Below are positions 1 to 8,203 of a DNA stretch of 64,000 bases, piece by piece. The position numbers were made by a program, and so were the translations under genes. Origin of the DNA: Flavobacteriaceae bacterium (GTDB lineage: Bacteria > Bacteroidota > Bacteroidia > Flavobacteriales > Flavobacteriaceae). Position 1 is the first letter of the stretch, and the number at the start of each line of letters is the position of its first letter. The DNA lies in assembly GCA_027490305.1 (NCBI GenBank), contig JAIXYI010000011.1, positions 1 to 64,000 of the forward strand. Direction: 5' to 3'. The notes under the pieces are model-generated. The model did not search any database and was not told the origin of the DNA. It worked only from the letters and a program-made list of their open reading frames with translations.

Positions 1-1
1 C

Positions 2-100
2 AACCTATTCGCAGCATTGATTGCCTACAACTTCAACGACAAAAAGCCATCCCTGAAAATCAACTTCGTTGATACTAAACAATTGTATTTGCCTTTGTAG
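2..100 (+). mobile_element. Possible transposase C-terminal tail (partial)
   Basis: An open frame runs in from the left edge and ends at the TAG at 98-100. The 32-residue tail reads NLFAALIAYNF followed by a lysine/proline stretch. From memory it resembles the C-terminus of an insertion-sequence transposase, but no catalytic residue is inside the window. Directly after the stop the DNA turns into the interior of a DUF2809 gene with no start codon of its own, which is what an IS end inserted in that gene would look like. The stretch TTATATCGAACTCACGTT at 102-119 could be the terminal inverted repeat. The identification rests on recall and position only. Confidence 0.3.
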
Positions 101-371
101 TTATATCGAACTCACGTTACTTTACTGTGCCGTTCGTACGGTCTTGAAGGTGCGAATGCTGCCCGCAGCGATAGGCGTGCTGCTGTTTTCCTTTTGGATC
201 GAATTCCTGCAGTATTGTGATTTTATTTATTGGTTGGGATGGGAGCATTCGACACTGGCGCGCACGGTCATCGGGCATTCGGCGGCTTGGGAAGATGTGT
301 GGGCCTACATCGGCGGGTTCTTTCTTATCGTCCTGTTCGAAAGCCTCCGAAGACGGTCGCTACGGCAGTAA
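69..371 (+). pseudogene. DUF2809 family membrane protein, N-terminally truncated
   Basis: From about residue 14 the reading frame matches the C-terminal two thirds of the small DUF2809 integral membrane family: an LLYCAVRTVL segment, a second hydrophobic segment ending in the family-typical FWIEFLQYCDF, and WEDVWAYIGG before a final membrane helix. Complete members are roughly 120-140 residues, with an N-terminal helix and a conserved RPYxGD segment just before LLYC; both are missing. The frame opens with TTG and is closed by stops upstream in all frames, so I read it as a 5'-truncated remnant. The last 12 bases overlap the convergent heptosyltransferase gene. Confidence 0.55.
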
Positions 372-1397
372 TTCCCCGATTTTTTCCAATACAGCCTCGG
401 GCGTAATGGTGCGCATGGCATCCTCATAGCCCACCACGGTCTTGTTGCCAAACACCGACGTCGGCAACATCGGATAGCGTTCCCGATCCGGGCATAGCGA
501 ATTCGAAAGTGGCTGTCCGAACGGTGCAAACCCCGCATACGGATGCGTCGCGCCCCATAACGTCACGACGGGCACACCGGCGATCGCGGCCAGGTGGCCG
601 TTTCCGGAATCCATCGAGAGCATGACGTCGAGGTGGGAAATCAACAGCAGTTCATCGGCAAACGAAAGGCGTCCGGCCACGTTGACCAAATGGGGTGACG
701 AATCGGCAATGGCCTGCAGCCGGGCGGTTTCCTCTTTTCCACCACCAAACAACAGCACCTTTACGTCCGGCCATGTGGCGAGTGCCTTTATGACCTCTTG
801 CATCAAATCGTCGGGATACACTTTCGGGGCGTGCTGCGCAAAAGGTGCGATGCCGATCCAGCGTCCTGCTTTCGATCCGGTAACTGACAATACGGCGTCG
901 GGAAGCGGTTGGGGTTGGGGAAATTCGTGCGGAAAAAGATCGAGGGGATACCCGAGGGAGCGGAATACGTCGGCATAGCGTTCCGGACTCGTTTTCAACG
1001 GTTTCCACACCTTATTTCCCGGACGGGTCAGCGCTTTCTTCTCGCTTCGTCCTTTGTCGAGGCGGGCCACCGAATAGCCCGAAAGGGTGAAAAATAATCC
1101 GATGATACGCGATCTGGTGACGCTGTGCACATCCGCGAAAGCGTCGATTCCGGTTGCCTTCAGCTTCCGATAGAAACGGAAAAGTCCGAACACACCTTTA
1201 TACGCCTTTTTATCGAACGGAACGAACGTCACGCCCGGCAACCCGTCGAACAGCGGTTGCAGGAAAGGTGTAGATACCACCGTCAGCCGCACATCGGGAT
1301 AGCGTTTGCGAAAGGCCCGAAGCACCGGAATCGTCATCGCCACGTCGCCCATGGCGGAAAGTCGCATGACGGCGATATGCTGCGGTAGGGACGGCAC
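360..1397 (-). CDS. Glycosyltransferase family 9 (heptosyltransferase-like)
   Basis: This 345-residue GT-B enzyme probably transfers a heptose or related sugar from a nucleotide donor to the lipopolysaccharide core at the inner face of the cytoplasmic membrane. The N-terminus has the family signature RLSAMGDVAMTIP (residues about 11-23). The C-terminal half has the donor-site block MDSGNGHLAAIAGVPVVTLWG followed by THPYAG, typical of GT9. The annotated start is GTG at 1397; an internal ATG at 1367 lies just before the signature. It follows DUF4254 with only 2 bases between, so the two are one transcription unit. The acceptor cannot be told from sequence. Confidence 0.85.
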   Translation of the reverse strand: MPSLPQHIAVMRLSAMGDVAMTIPVLRAFRKRYPDVRLTVVSTPFLQPLFDGLPGVTFVPFDKKAYKGVFGLFRFYRKLKATGIDAFADVHSVTRSRIIGLFFTLSGYSVARLDKGRSEKKALTRPGNKVWKPLKTSPERYADVFRSLGYPLDLFPHEFPQPQPLPDAVLSVTGSKAGRWIGIAPFAQHAPKVYPDDLMQEVIKALATWPDVKVLLFGGGKEETARLQAIADSSPHLVNVAGRLSFADELLLISHLDVMLSMDSGNGHLAAIAGVPVVTLWGATHPYAGFAPFGQPLSNSLCPDRERYPMLPTSVFGNKTVVGYEDAMRTITPEAVLEKIGELLP

Positions 1398-1399
1398 GG

Positions 1400-2005
1400 T
1401 TATTTTTTGCCTTGGTAGAGTACCGGGTTCAGGTCGTCGTCGTTGTACATCTTCATCTGTTTGTAGACTTTCATGTACTTGTCGCCGTTTTCAATATCCT
1501 GCAACAACTCCTCGATGGCCGTTGTCAGGTCGCGGCGTTGCTCAAGCAGGATGTCGAGCTTGGCCTGGCATTTGTCGCGGTGTTCCTGTGAGGCGTCGGC
1601 ACGGCTGGCCTCTTCGTTCATGTGATAGATCTTAAGCGCCAGGATGGAAAGGCGGTCAAAGGCCCAGGCCGGACTTTCCGAGTTGATTTTTGCGCCTGCC
1701 TTTGGCTGCACGTGGGCGTATTTCTGAAGGAAGTAGCTGTCGATATACTCTACCATATCGGTCCGTTCCTGGTTAGAGGCATCAATGCGACGCTTCAGCG
1801 CCAGCGCGGCAACCGGGTCGATATTCGGATCGCGGATGATGTCTTCCAGGTGCCATTGCACGGTGTCAATCCAGTTCTTTACGTACAACAAATGTTCGAA
1901 CTGCCCTTTCGGGAACGGGTTCGAAATCGGATGGTCGACATGATCGAACTGATGGTAGTCGCGGATGCTTTGTTCAAAAACGGAATAGGCCTGCTGCGAA
2001 ATCAT
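1400..2005 (-). CDS. DUF4254 domain-containing protein
   Basis: A 201-residue soluble, strongly helical protein with no signal peptide or membrane segment. The central part is rich in charged residues and carries the block WHLEDIIRDPNID and a conserved SPAWAFDRLSILALKIYHM segment that I associate with the DUF4254 family of Bacteroidota. Its function is unknown. In this group it commonly sits immediately upstream of a GT9 glycosyltransferase, as here, so a role linked to LPS-core assembly is an inference from context only. Confidence 0.75.
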   Translation of the reverse strand: MISQQAYSVFEQSIRDYHQFDHVDHPISNPFPKGQFEHLLYVKNWIDTVQWHLEDIIRDPNIDPVAALALKRRIDASNQERTDMVEYIDSYFLQKYAHVQPKAGAKINSESPAWAFDRLSILALKIYHMNEEASRADASQEHRDKCQAKLDILLEQRRDLTTAIEELLQDIENGDKYMKVYKQMKMYNDDDLNPVLYQGKK

Positions 2006-2038
2006 GAGATGGATTTAGGGGACAAAGATAGGGGTTTG

Positions 2039-2100
2039 AGTTTTGAGTTTTGGGTTTTGGGTTTTGAGTTTTGGGTTGAGGGTTCGGGGATGTTGGTGGT
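2039..2100 (+). repeat. Telomere-like G-tract repeat (possible G-quadruplex)
   Basis: A low-complexity run built from TTTTGGG and TTTTGAG units. It has runs of three or four G at 2052-2054, 2059-2061, 2073-2075, 2080-2082 and 2086-2089, separated by loops of 4, 11, 4 and 3 bases. This satisfies a loose G-quadruplex rule. It fills the gap between the divergent DUF4254 and upp genes, so it would lie in the upstream region of both. Confidence 0.6.
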
Positions 2101-2148
2101 GGGATGCGTCAAATTCAAAATCGTACCTTTACATCAAAATCCATTTCC

Positions 2149-2802
2149 ATGCGCGTGCACCACCTTTCGGAACAGAACAGCATCCTCAACCATTTCCTGG
2201 CGCAATTGCGCGATGTGTCGGTGCAGGGTGACCGGATGCGGTTTCGGCGCAACATCGAACGCATCGGGGAGATTATGGCGTATGAAATCAGTAAAACGCT
2301 CTCGTTCAGCGGAGTGGACATCACGACGCCACTAGGAGTGAAATCGACAGCGGTCATCGGCGAACCGGTGGTGTTGTGTTCGATATTGCGGGCCGGACTA
2401 CCGCTGCACCTGGGCTTCCTGAATTATTTCGACCAGGCCGAGAACGGGTTTATTTCCGCCTACCGCCACCATTATAATAACGACGACGCGTTCGACATCC
2501 TTTTGGAATACGAAGCCATTCCGGACCTGAACGGCAAAACGCTGTTGCTGCTCGACCCGATGCTGGCAACCGGCCAATCAATGTCGGCGGTATTGCTTCG
2601 GTTGTTGGAGAAGGCAAAACCCGCTGCCGTGCACCTCGCCTCTATCATCGCGGCACCGGAAGGCATCGCGCACTTGCAGGAAACCCTACCCGATTCGTGC
2701 ACCGTTTGGATTGCGTCGCTTGACGAGCGGTTGAATGAGAAGAAATATATCATCCCCGGACTCGGAGATGCGGGTGATCTTGCGTATGGTCCTAAATTAT
2801 AA
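2149..2802 (+). CDS. upp: Uracil phosphoribosyltransferase
   Basis: This enzyme salvages uracil by joining it to PRPP to give UMP. The 217-residue protein carries the UPRT hallmarks in order: CSILRAGLPLH (residues about 82-92), the PRPP-binding loop LLLLDPMLATGQSM near residues 127-140, and the C-terminal uracil-binding block IIPGLGDAGDLAYG. The start was placed at ATG 2149 (MRVHHLSEQNS), because the upstream in-frame ATG at 2104 adds 15 residues that do not look like family sequence and lie in the promoter region. It is convergent with the DUF6427 gene, only 4 bases away. Confidence 0.93.
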   Translation: MRVHHLSEQNSILNHFLAQLRDVSVQGDRMRFRRNIERIGEIMAYEISKTLSFSGVDITTPLGVKSTAVIGEPVVLCSILRAGLPLHLGFLNYFDQAENGFISAYRHHYNNDDAFDILLEYEAIPDLNGKTLLLLDPMLATGQSMSAVLLRLLEKAKPAAVHLASIIAAPEGIAHLQETLPDSCTVWIASLDERLNEKKYIIPGLGDAGDLAYGPKL

Positions 2803-2806
2803 GTAT

Positions 2807-3742
2807 TTAGATTCCGACCTGCATCACGAAACACGCAATCGCCACCAGGCACACGCCGAGTGAAAATCCTTCCTTCGCCCACTGGCTGCTCAGTCCTTCG
2901 ATATAACTGGTTGCCATAATCGCCAACGGCATGTAGGTGAACGACAGCAGCGCATTTCCTTTGGCGGGTGACAAGACGAACACCGCTACGCCCACCACAA
3001 ACGAAAAGAGGATCTTCTTGTATGACGAATGCAGGATCAATGGCTTACTGCCCAGCGAGAACAGCAGTGCGAAGAAGAACAAAACGGAGACCGCTGCGTA
3101 GAGCGACAGCGCCAGGTTCTCGCGGTTGTCGCGGAAGTATTCAAACGATGTATCGACGTAGGCGCCGTCCCATAGGCGTTCGATCCAGAGCGGTTCGAAC
3201 AGCAGCGAACACAATACGAAGATGGTGCCGGCCGACAACAGGGCGATAAACGGGATGACCCAGTTGCGGTAATCGCGCGACACGTGGAAAATAATCGAGA
3301 TAAAGACGATTAACAGGTACAGAATGCACCAGAACTTGAAGAGCGCGGCGGCGAAGATCCAGAGGGACGCATCGAAAATCTTCTCTTTTGGCGTGATAAG
3401 CGACTGCAGTGATATAAGTCGTCGCACGGCCAATAGCACAAAGAAGTTCGCCGCGATGAGCGATGGATCGGAAAAAAGGCCCGGGAAAAACACCAGGAAT
3501 ACAAAGTAAAAAAGGAACGGATAAGTGCTGTCTTTGCTCATCCCGTTTCGTTTGGTGACGAAATTGGTGAGGAACAGCGCGAAAAGTAACAGCAGCAGAC
3601 AGCCGGTTTTGATGATGATGCCGGCAGACGAATTCGCCCAGCCCATATCATGCGTCTCACTTACAAAGAAGAAGCACACCATCAGCACGGTGACCAGGAT
3701 GTAGTTAAACGGCCTTGATTTGCTGAAAATACTTGTAATCAT
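2807..3742 (-). CDS. DUF6427 family multi-pass membrane protein
   Basis: A 311-residue hydrophobic protein with about eight to ten predicted membrane segments and short loops, starting MITSIFSKSRPFNYI. I recognise it as the DUF6427 family, which in Flavobacteria sits between upp and the small DUF6341 gene, as here. No catalytic motif is visible and the function is unknown. It is divergent from DUF6341, with a 46-base gap holding the promoter. Confidence 0.7.
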   Translation of the reverse strand: MITSIFSKSRPFNYILVTVLMVCFFFVSETHDMGWANSSAGIIIKTGCLLLLLFALFLTNFVTKRNGMSKDSTYPFLFYFVFLVFFPGLFSDPSLIAANFFVLLAVRRLISLQSLITPKEKIFDASLWIFAAALFKFWCILYLLIVFISIIFHVSRDYRNWVIPFIALLSAGTIFVLCSLLFEPLWIERLWDGAYVDTSFEYFRDNRENLALSLYAAVSVLFFFALLFSLGSKPLILHSSYKKILFSFVVGVAVFVLSPAKGNALLSFTYMPLAIMATSYIEGLSSQWAKEGFSLGVCLVAIACFVMQVGI

Positions 3743-3762
3743 CGGCAGATTTTATACTTTTG
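3733..3762 (+). promoter_or_regulatory. Bacteroidota-type promoter for the DUF6341 gene
   Basis: A TTG at 3733-3735 is followed after 19 bases by TACTTTTG at 3755-3762, which fits the Bacteroidota TTG / TAnnTTTG promoter. Transcription would start near 3768, about 20 bases before the ATG at 3789. Confidence 0.6.
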
Positions 3763-3788
3763 CATCGTAAATATAATACTTGTACAAG

Positions 3789-4019
3789 ATGAAAGCATTT
3801 TTCGAAGCGATCCAGTGGTTATTCGTGGATGTGTTGTTCGCCCCGCTCGACCTTCTTCGCCATCTCGAACTCTCGAACTGGTGGTTGGCGAATCTCGTGA
3901 ACTGGACCTTCATGATCACCTGCGCGTATTACATCGTGTATTGGGTAAAACAGCTCAACATCTTCAACCAGAATCCAGAAGAGAAACAAGATACGACAGC
4001 GCACTCGTTCCTGAAGTAA
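3789..4019 (+). CDS. DUF6341 family small membrane protein
   Basis: A 76-residue protein with two hydrophobic stretches (around residues 10-22 and 33-50) and a short polar tail ending EEKQDTTAHSFLK. The N-terminus MKAFFEAIQWLFVDVLFAPLD is strongly conserved in Flavobacteria as I recall it, and the family name DUF6341 follows from that. The start at 3789 is chosen because it follows the promoter at a normal distance; a TTG three codons upstream is less likely. Function unknown; the neighbours upp, DUF6427 and purD do not resolve it. Confidence 0.7.
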   Translation: MKAFFEAIQWLFVDVLFAPLDLLRHLELSNWWLANLVNWTFMITCAYYIVYWVKQLNIFNQNPEEKQDTTAHSFLK

Positions 4020-4020
4020 T

Positions 4021-5292
4021 TCAGAGGTCGAAGCCGATATCTTTTCTATAATACATCGTATCAAAATGTAGCTTCGCTATGTTTTGGTACGATTTTTTTA
4101 TGGCCTCCTGGTAGTTCTCACCATACGACGTCACGGCCAATACGCGCCCCCCGCTGGTTACTGCGTTCCCTTCCGACAGCGTCGTACCTGCGTGGAAGAC
4201 GATCGATCCTTCCACGGCATCGAGGCCGGAAATCACCTTTCCTTTTTCATACGCTTCCGGATATCCGCCGGATACGACCATAACCGTCGTGGCGCTTCGC
4301 GTGTCGATATCTAGGGAAACCGTATCGAGACGGTCGGCTGCGATGGCTTCGAAGATGGTCACCAAATCCGTTTTCAAGCGCGGCATGACGACTTCCGTTT
4401 CGGGGTCGCCCATCCGGACGTTGTATTCGATGACTTTCGGGTCACCCTTCACATTGATGAGTCCGATGAAAATAAATCCTTTATACGGAATCCCGTCTTT
4501 CGCGAGTCCGTCGACCGTAGGTTTCACGATACGCGTCTCGATTTTCTCCATGAATTCCGGTGTGGCGAACGGCACGGGTGAAACGGCACCCATTCCGCCT
4601 GTGTTCAATCCGGTGTCTCCTTCGCCTATCCGCTTATAATCTTTGGCAGTCGGCAGGATTTGGTAATGACGCCCGTCGGTGAGCACGAAGCAACTGAGTT
4701 CGATGCCGTCGAGGAATTCCTCGATCACGACTTTCGAGCTGGCCGCACCGAATTTCGCACCTACCAGCATCTCGCGGAGTTCGGCCTGAGCTTCCGCCAG
4801 GTCTTGTAGGATCAATACGCCTTTGCCCGCTGCGAGTCCGTCTGCTTTCAACACATACGGCGGTGCTAGCGTCTCGAGGAAACGGCAGCCGTCTTCCACC
4901 GTTTCGGCGGTGAAACTCTCGTAGGCGGCGGTGGGAATACCGTGGCGCACGAGGAATTTCTTGGCGTACTCCTTGCTTCCTTCGAGTTGGGCGCCTTCTT
5001 TCGAAGGGCCGATTACAGGAATGTTCCGCAGCGACGCATCGGCGAGGAAGAAGTCGACGATGCCTTCTACCAACGGGTCTTCCGGCCCCACGACCACCAT
5101 TTCTACCTGACGGTCGAGCACGAACTGCCGGATCGCGGCAAAATCAGTGGCGGCCATCGGCACGTTTTCGGCAATAGCGGCAGTGCCGGCGTTACCGGGT
5201 GCGACGTATAATTTCTGGCATTTCGGACTTTGGAGCAATTTCCAGGCAAGCGCGTGTTCGCGGCCTCCGGAACCTAACAGCAATATGGTCAT
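4021..5292 (-). CDS. purD: Phosphoribosylamine-glycine ligase (GAR synthetase)
   Basis: This enzyme catalyses the second step of purine synthesis: ATP-dependent ligation of glycine to 5-phosphoribosylamine. The 423-residue length is normal for the family. It begins [19 protein letters not shown], the canonical PurD N-terminus. The ATP-grasp core follows, with the [11 protein letters not shown] motif, then GFIFIGL and the metal-binding [16 protein letters not shown] block near residues 290-305. No other pur genes are in the window. A TACTTTTG-type -7 element on the minus strand at 5312-5319 probably drives it. Confidence 0.95.
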   Translation of the reverse strand: MTILLLGSGGREHALAWKLLQSPKCQKLYVAPGNAGTAAIAENVPMAATDFAAIRQFVLDRQVEMVVVGPEDPLVEGIVDFFLADASLRNIPVIGPSKEGAQLEGSKEYAKKFLVRHGIPTAAYESFTAETVEDGCRFLETLAPPYVLKADGLAAGKGVLILQDLAEAQAELREMLVGAKFGAASSKVVIEEFLDGIELSCFVLTDGRHYQILPTAKDYKRIGEGDTGLNTGGMGAVSPVPFATPEFMEKIETRIVKPTVDGLAKDGIPYKGFIFIGLINVKGDPKVIEYNVRMGDPETEVVMPRLKTDLVTIFEAIAADRLDTVSLDIDTRSATTVMVVSGGYPEAYEKGKVISGLDAVEGSIVFHAGTTLSEGNAVTSGGRVLAVTSYGENYQEAIKKSYQNIAKLHFDTMYYRKDIGFDL

Positions 5293-5311
5293 AAGGGTGT
5301 GTGTTGTGGCG

Positions 5312-5348
5312 CAAAAGTACGCCGTTTTTCGGAAAAAGGATATATTTG
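5312..5348. promoter_or_regulatory. Divergent -7 elements for purD and DUF3667
   Basis: The short divergent region holds a minus-strand TACTTTTG (plus-strand positions 5312-5319), 20 bases before the purD start, and a plus-strand TATATTTG at 5341-5348, 16 bases before the DUF3667 start. Both fit the TAnnTTTG element; a well-spaced TTG is not obvious for either. Confidence 0.45.
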
Positions 5349-5363
5349 TCTAAACACCTCGAC

Positions 5364-6128
5364 ATGGCTGAAAACTGTAAAAACTGCGCCTATGAAATTA
5401 CGCTGAACTTCTGTCCGAGTTGCGGACAGAAGAAAGCGAAACGCATCGACGGGAAGTATGTGAAAGATGAAATCCAGTATACCGTTCTGCATACGAACAA
5501 AGGTTTTTTCTACACCTGTAAGCAACTGCTTATCCGCCCTGGCCATGCTACTCGGGAATTTGTAGAGGGCAACCGGGTGAACCATTACAAACCGTTGGCA
5601 TTGGTTTTTTTATTGGCGGGTATTAGTGCGTTCCTGACGCACTACGTCGTCGATTTTCATACTCTTTATTCTGGCGTTTTGAAAGATAAAGACGTCGTGC
5701 AGGCTACGCATGTAGCAGAAATCATCATGAAATTTTATTCCTTTTTCCTAATATCTCTCATTCCTTTCTTTTCTTTGATAACATGGTTGGTATTCCAAAA
5801 GTGGGGGTATAATTACTTCGAACATATCGTCGTCAATGCTTTTTTTACCGCCACCCTTACACTCGTTTCGATTGCCACCCTGCCTATAAGTTATCTTTCT
5901 ACCAAAGGCTATTTTTCACTTAACACCATGATGCTGATTTCATGGACATGGTGGCCCTTGTTATTGTTTGCGTTCTTCAAGCAGTTTTACATCGGACGAT
6001 CGGGTTGGGCGATAGCAGCCCGCCTACTGATTTTTGCCGTACTGAGTTTCGCAATTTTTACACTGCTAATTGTGTTGGGTTCGATAGTAGCGGTTCTGGC
6101 AGGGATCATAACTCCTGTTCCGAAATAA
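5364..6128 (+). CDS. DUF3667 domain-containing membrane protein
   Basis: The 254-residue protein starts with a zinc-ribbon-like pair CKNC...CPSC (residues 5-8 and about 17-20). A DUF3667 core follows with the motif RPGHATREFVEGNRVNHYKP, then about four membrane helices. The family is widespread in Bacteroidota and has no known function; the Cys4 ribbon suggests metal binding in the cytoplasm. The start at 5364 (MAENCKN) is chosen over an upstream TTG because the -7 element ends at 5348. Confidence 0.75.
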   Translation: MAENCKNCAYEITLNFCPSCGQKKAKRIDGKYVKDEIQYTVLHTNKGFFYTCKQLLIRPGHATREFVEGNRVNHYKPLALVFLLAGISAFLTHYVVDFHTLYSGVLKDKDVVQATHVAEIIMKFYSFFLISLIPFFSLITWLVFQKWGYNYFEHIVVNAFFTATLTLVSIATLPISYLSTKGYFSLNTMMLISWTWWPLLLFAFFKQFYIGRSGWAIAARLLIFAVLSFAIFTLLIVLGSIVAVLAGIITPVPK

Positions 6129-6133
6129 GTTCT

Positions 6134-7444
6134 ATGCTGCGCCTCTTCAACCTCTCCCTCCGCCTCAACGGGTTTCCGCTTTCCGAAGCGTTGCCGGAAT
6201 TCGACCGGCGCATGTCATTGGAGGGTACGGAACATGCGGCTTTTCAGGAGGCGAAAAAACAAGAGATTGTCGCCTTCCATCTTTCCCATAACCCCTTTTA
6301 CAGGGCATTGGCGCAAAAGGCAGACCCCAACGACTGGCAATCATTGCCGATCCTCACCAAAAAAGACCTGCAACGCCCATTGGCCGAGCGGTTGTCAGAC
6401 GGGTATACCGAACAAAACGTCTATGTCAACAAAACCTCGGGGTCGAGTGGCGATCCGTTTGTTTTTGCGAAAGACAAATATGCCCATGCGCTGACCTGGG
6501 CCTCCAACATCCGGCGGTTCGGCTGGTATGGTGTGGACTTCAACTCGTCGTTACAGGCGCGGTTCTATGGCATCCCGCTGAATTTTAAAGGGTATTGGAA
6601 GGAGCGCACCAAAGATTTCTTTTTACACCGCTACCGCTTCCCCGTCTTTGATCTGTCGGATGCCGTACTGGAGCGCTACCTGCCCCATTTCCGTACCAAA
6701 AAATTCGATTACCTCAACGGCTATACGTCGTCGATTGTGTTGTTGGCGAAATTTCTCGAACGGCGGGGAATTGTCCTCAAAGACCTCTGCCCTACGCTTC
6801 GGGTTTGTATCGTGACGTCAGAAATGCTGTTCCCCGACGACAAAGCGCTGATGGAGCGCCAATTCGGCGTGCCGGTGGTGAACGAATACGGCGCTTCCGA
6901 ACTCGACCTCATCGCGTTTGAGAATCCGCAGGGCGCGTGGCAGGTGAACGCCGAAACCCTCTTCGTCGAGGTTGTAGACGACACCGGTCGCGCGGTTCCC
7001 AACGGTTCAGAAGGACGTGTGGTCATCACTTCTCTTGACAATCGGGCGCATCCGTTTATTCGGTATGATATTGGCGACGTGGGTGTATTGTCGAACGCTA
7101 CCATATCGGGCAAGCCGATTTTGGAAAAGCTCGTCGGACGCACGAATGATATCGCCGTTCTGCCGAGCGGAAAGACGTCGCCGGGTCTTACTTTTTACTA
7201 TGTGACGAAGAGCATCATTTCTGACGATGGGAATGTGCAGGAGTTCATCATCATCCAAACGGCTACTGACCAGTTCACCATCGAATATGTGAGCCGGGAC
7301 ATCCTCACGGCGGACCAAATTTCGGACATCGAAAAAGCGATTGCGTTGTATCTCGAACCCGGACTTTCGTTCGAATTTATCCGGAAGGACGTGCTGGACC
7401 GCAGCCATCGGGGCAAGTTAAAACAGTTTCGGTCGTTAGTTTGA
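6134..7444 (+). CDS. CapK / phenylacetate-CoA ligase-like adenylate-forming enzyme
   Basis: A 436-residue member of the adenylate-forming superfamily in the CapK-like branch that often accompanies polysaccharide loci. It shows the phosphate-binding loop NKTSGSSGDPF (residues about 98-108), the NEYGASE adenine-site motif, and RYDIGDVG near residue 310. It probably activates a carboxylic acid as an acyl-AMP, perhaps for decorating a polysaccharide, but the substrate is unknown. The start is placed at 6134, five bases after the DUF3667 stop, since longer versions would run inside that gene. Its 3' end overlaps the convergent glycosyltransferase gene by 9 bases. Confidence 0.8.
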   Translation: MLRLFNLSLRLNGFPLSEALPEFDRRMSLEGTEHAAFQEAKKQEIVAFHLSHNPFYRALAQKADPNDWQSLPILTKKDLQRPLAERLSDGYTEQNVYVNKTSGSSGDPFVFAKDKYAHALTWASNIRRFGWYGVDFNSSLQARFYGIPLNFKGYWKERTKDFFLHRYRFPVFDLSDAVLERYLPHFRTKKFDYLNGYTSSIVLLAKFLERRGIVLKDLCPTLRVCIVTSEMLFPDDKALMERQFGVPVVNEYGASELDLIAFENPQGAWQVNAETLFVEVVDDTGRAVPNGSEGRVVITSLDNRAHPFIRYDIGDVGVLSNATISGKPILEKLVGRTNDIAVLPSGKTSPGLTFYYVTKSIISDDGNVQEFIIIQTATDQFTIEYVSRDILTADQISDIEKAIALYLEPGLSFEFIRKDVLDRSHRGKLKQFRSLV

Positions 7445-8203
7445 CCGCTTGGTGAAACGCGGTTTGACCAGCAATTGGGTAAACAGGAACAGTGCCATGC
7501 AACCCGCCGCCGTTACGAGGTTCAGCCGATGGAATTGCCGGTAGACGGCGAAATTGTAGCGCAGCATGCCCACTTTTGAAGACGAAATAGAGTCGTTTCG
7601 TAGGCGGTAAAAAGCCAGTGATTCGGGCACGGGTGATGCCGATCGGATTCGTTTCAAGACGGTGAGCCAAATCATCCAGTCCTGTCGCTTCCGGATGGTG
7701 GAAAACGGAATTTTCCCGAAGTAGTGAGTGTCGTATATCCCCGTCAGGTTTCCTACGAAGTTGCAGAAAAACAACTGTTGATACGAAAGAGGTGCCGGAG
7801 CTGTGATGGTTTTTCCGGTGGGCCTTCCATCTTCTTCCATCCACTCATAAAACGAAAAGGTAAAAGGCTGCCGGTGCTCGTTCATGAAGGCCAATTGCCG
7901 TTCGAGTTTCTGGGGCTTCCAGACATCGTCGGCGTCGAGAAAAGCGATATAGCGACCTTTCGCTTCGTCAAGGGCCGTCTGGCGTGCGGCGCCGGCTCCC
8001 TGGTTGTTTTCGAGGCGGATAAACCGGATACGTGTGTCCTGTTCGGCGAACGACCTGGCAATGTTCGGTGTCTCGTCGGAAGACGCGTCATCGACCACCA
8101 CCATTTCCCAATCGGGATAAGTTTGTGCCTGCACCGAACGGATGGCATCGGCGATGAACCGTTCTGAATTGTAGGCGGGCGTTATGACCGACACAACTGG
8201 CAT
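7436..8203 (-). CDS. Glycosyltransferase family 2
   Basis: A 255-residue GT-A enzyme. It opens with the classical VSVITPAYNSERFIADAIRSVQAQTYPDWEMVVVDDAS signature region and has the metal-binding FLDADDVW motif near residue 95. The C-terminus has one hydrophobic segment. It likely adds one sugar of the surface polysaccharide repeat at the cytoplasmic membrane. It is the last gene of a leftward operon and shares one base with the stop of the upstream sugar-phosphate transferase. Confidence 0.88.
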   Translation of the reverse strand: MPVVSVITPAYNSERFIADAIRSVQAQTYPDWEMVVVDDASSDETPNIARSFAEQDTRIRFIRLENNQGAGAARQTALDEAKGRYIAFLDADDVWKPQKLERQLAFMNEHRQPFTFSFYEWMEEDGRPTGKTITAPAPLSYQQLFFCNFVGNLTGIYDTHYFGKIPFSTIRKRQDWMIWLTVLKRIRSASPVPESLAFYRLRNDSISSSKVGMLRYNFAVYRQFHRLNLVTAAGCMALFLFTQLLVKPRFTKRSN

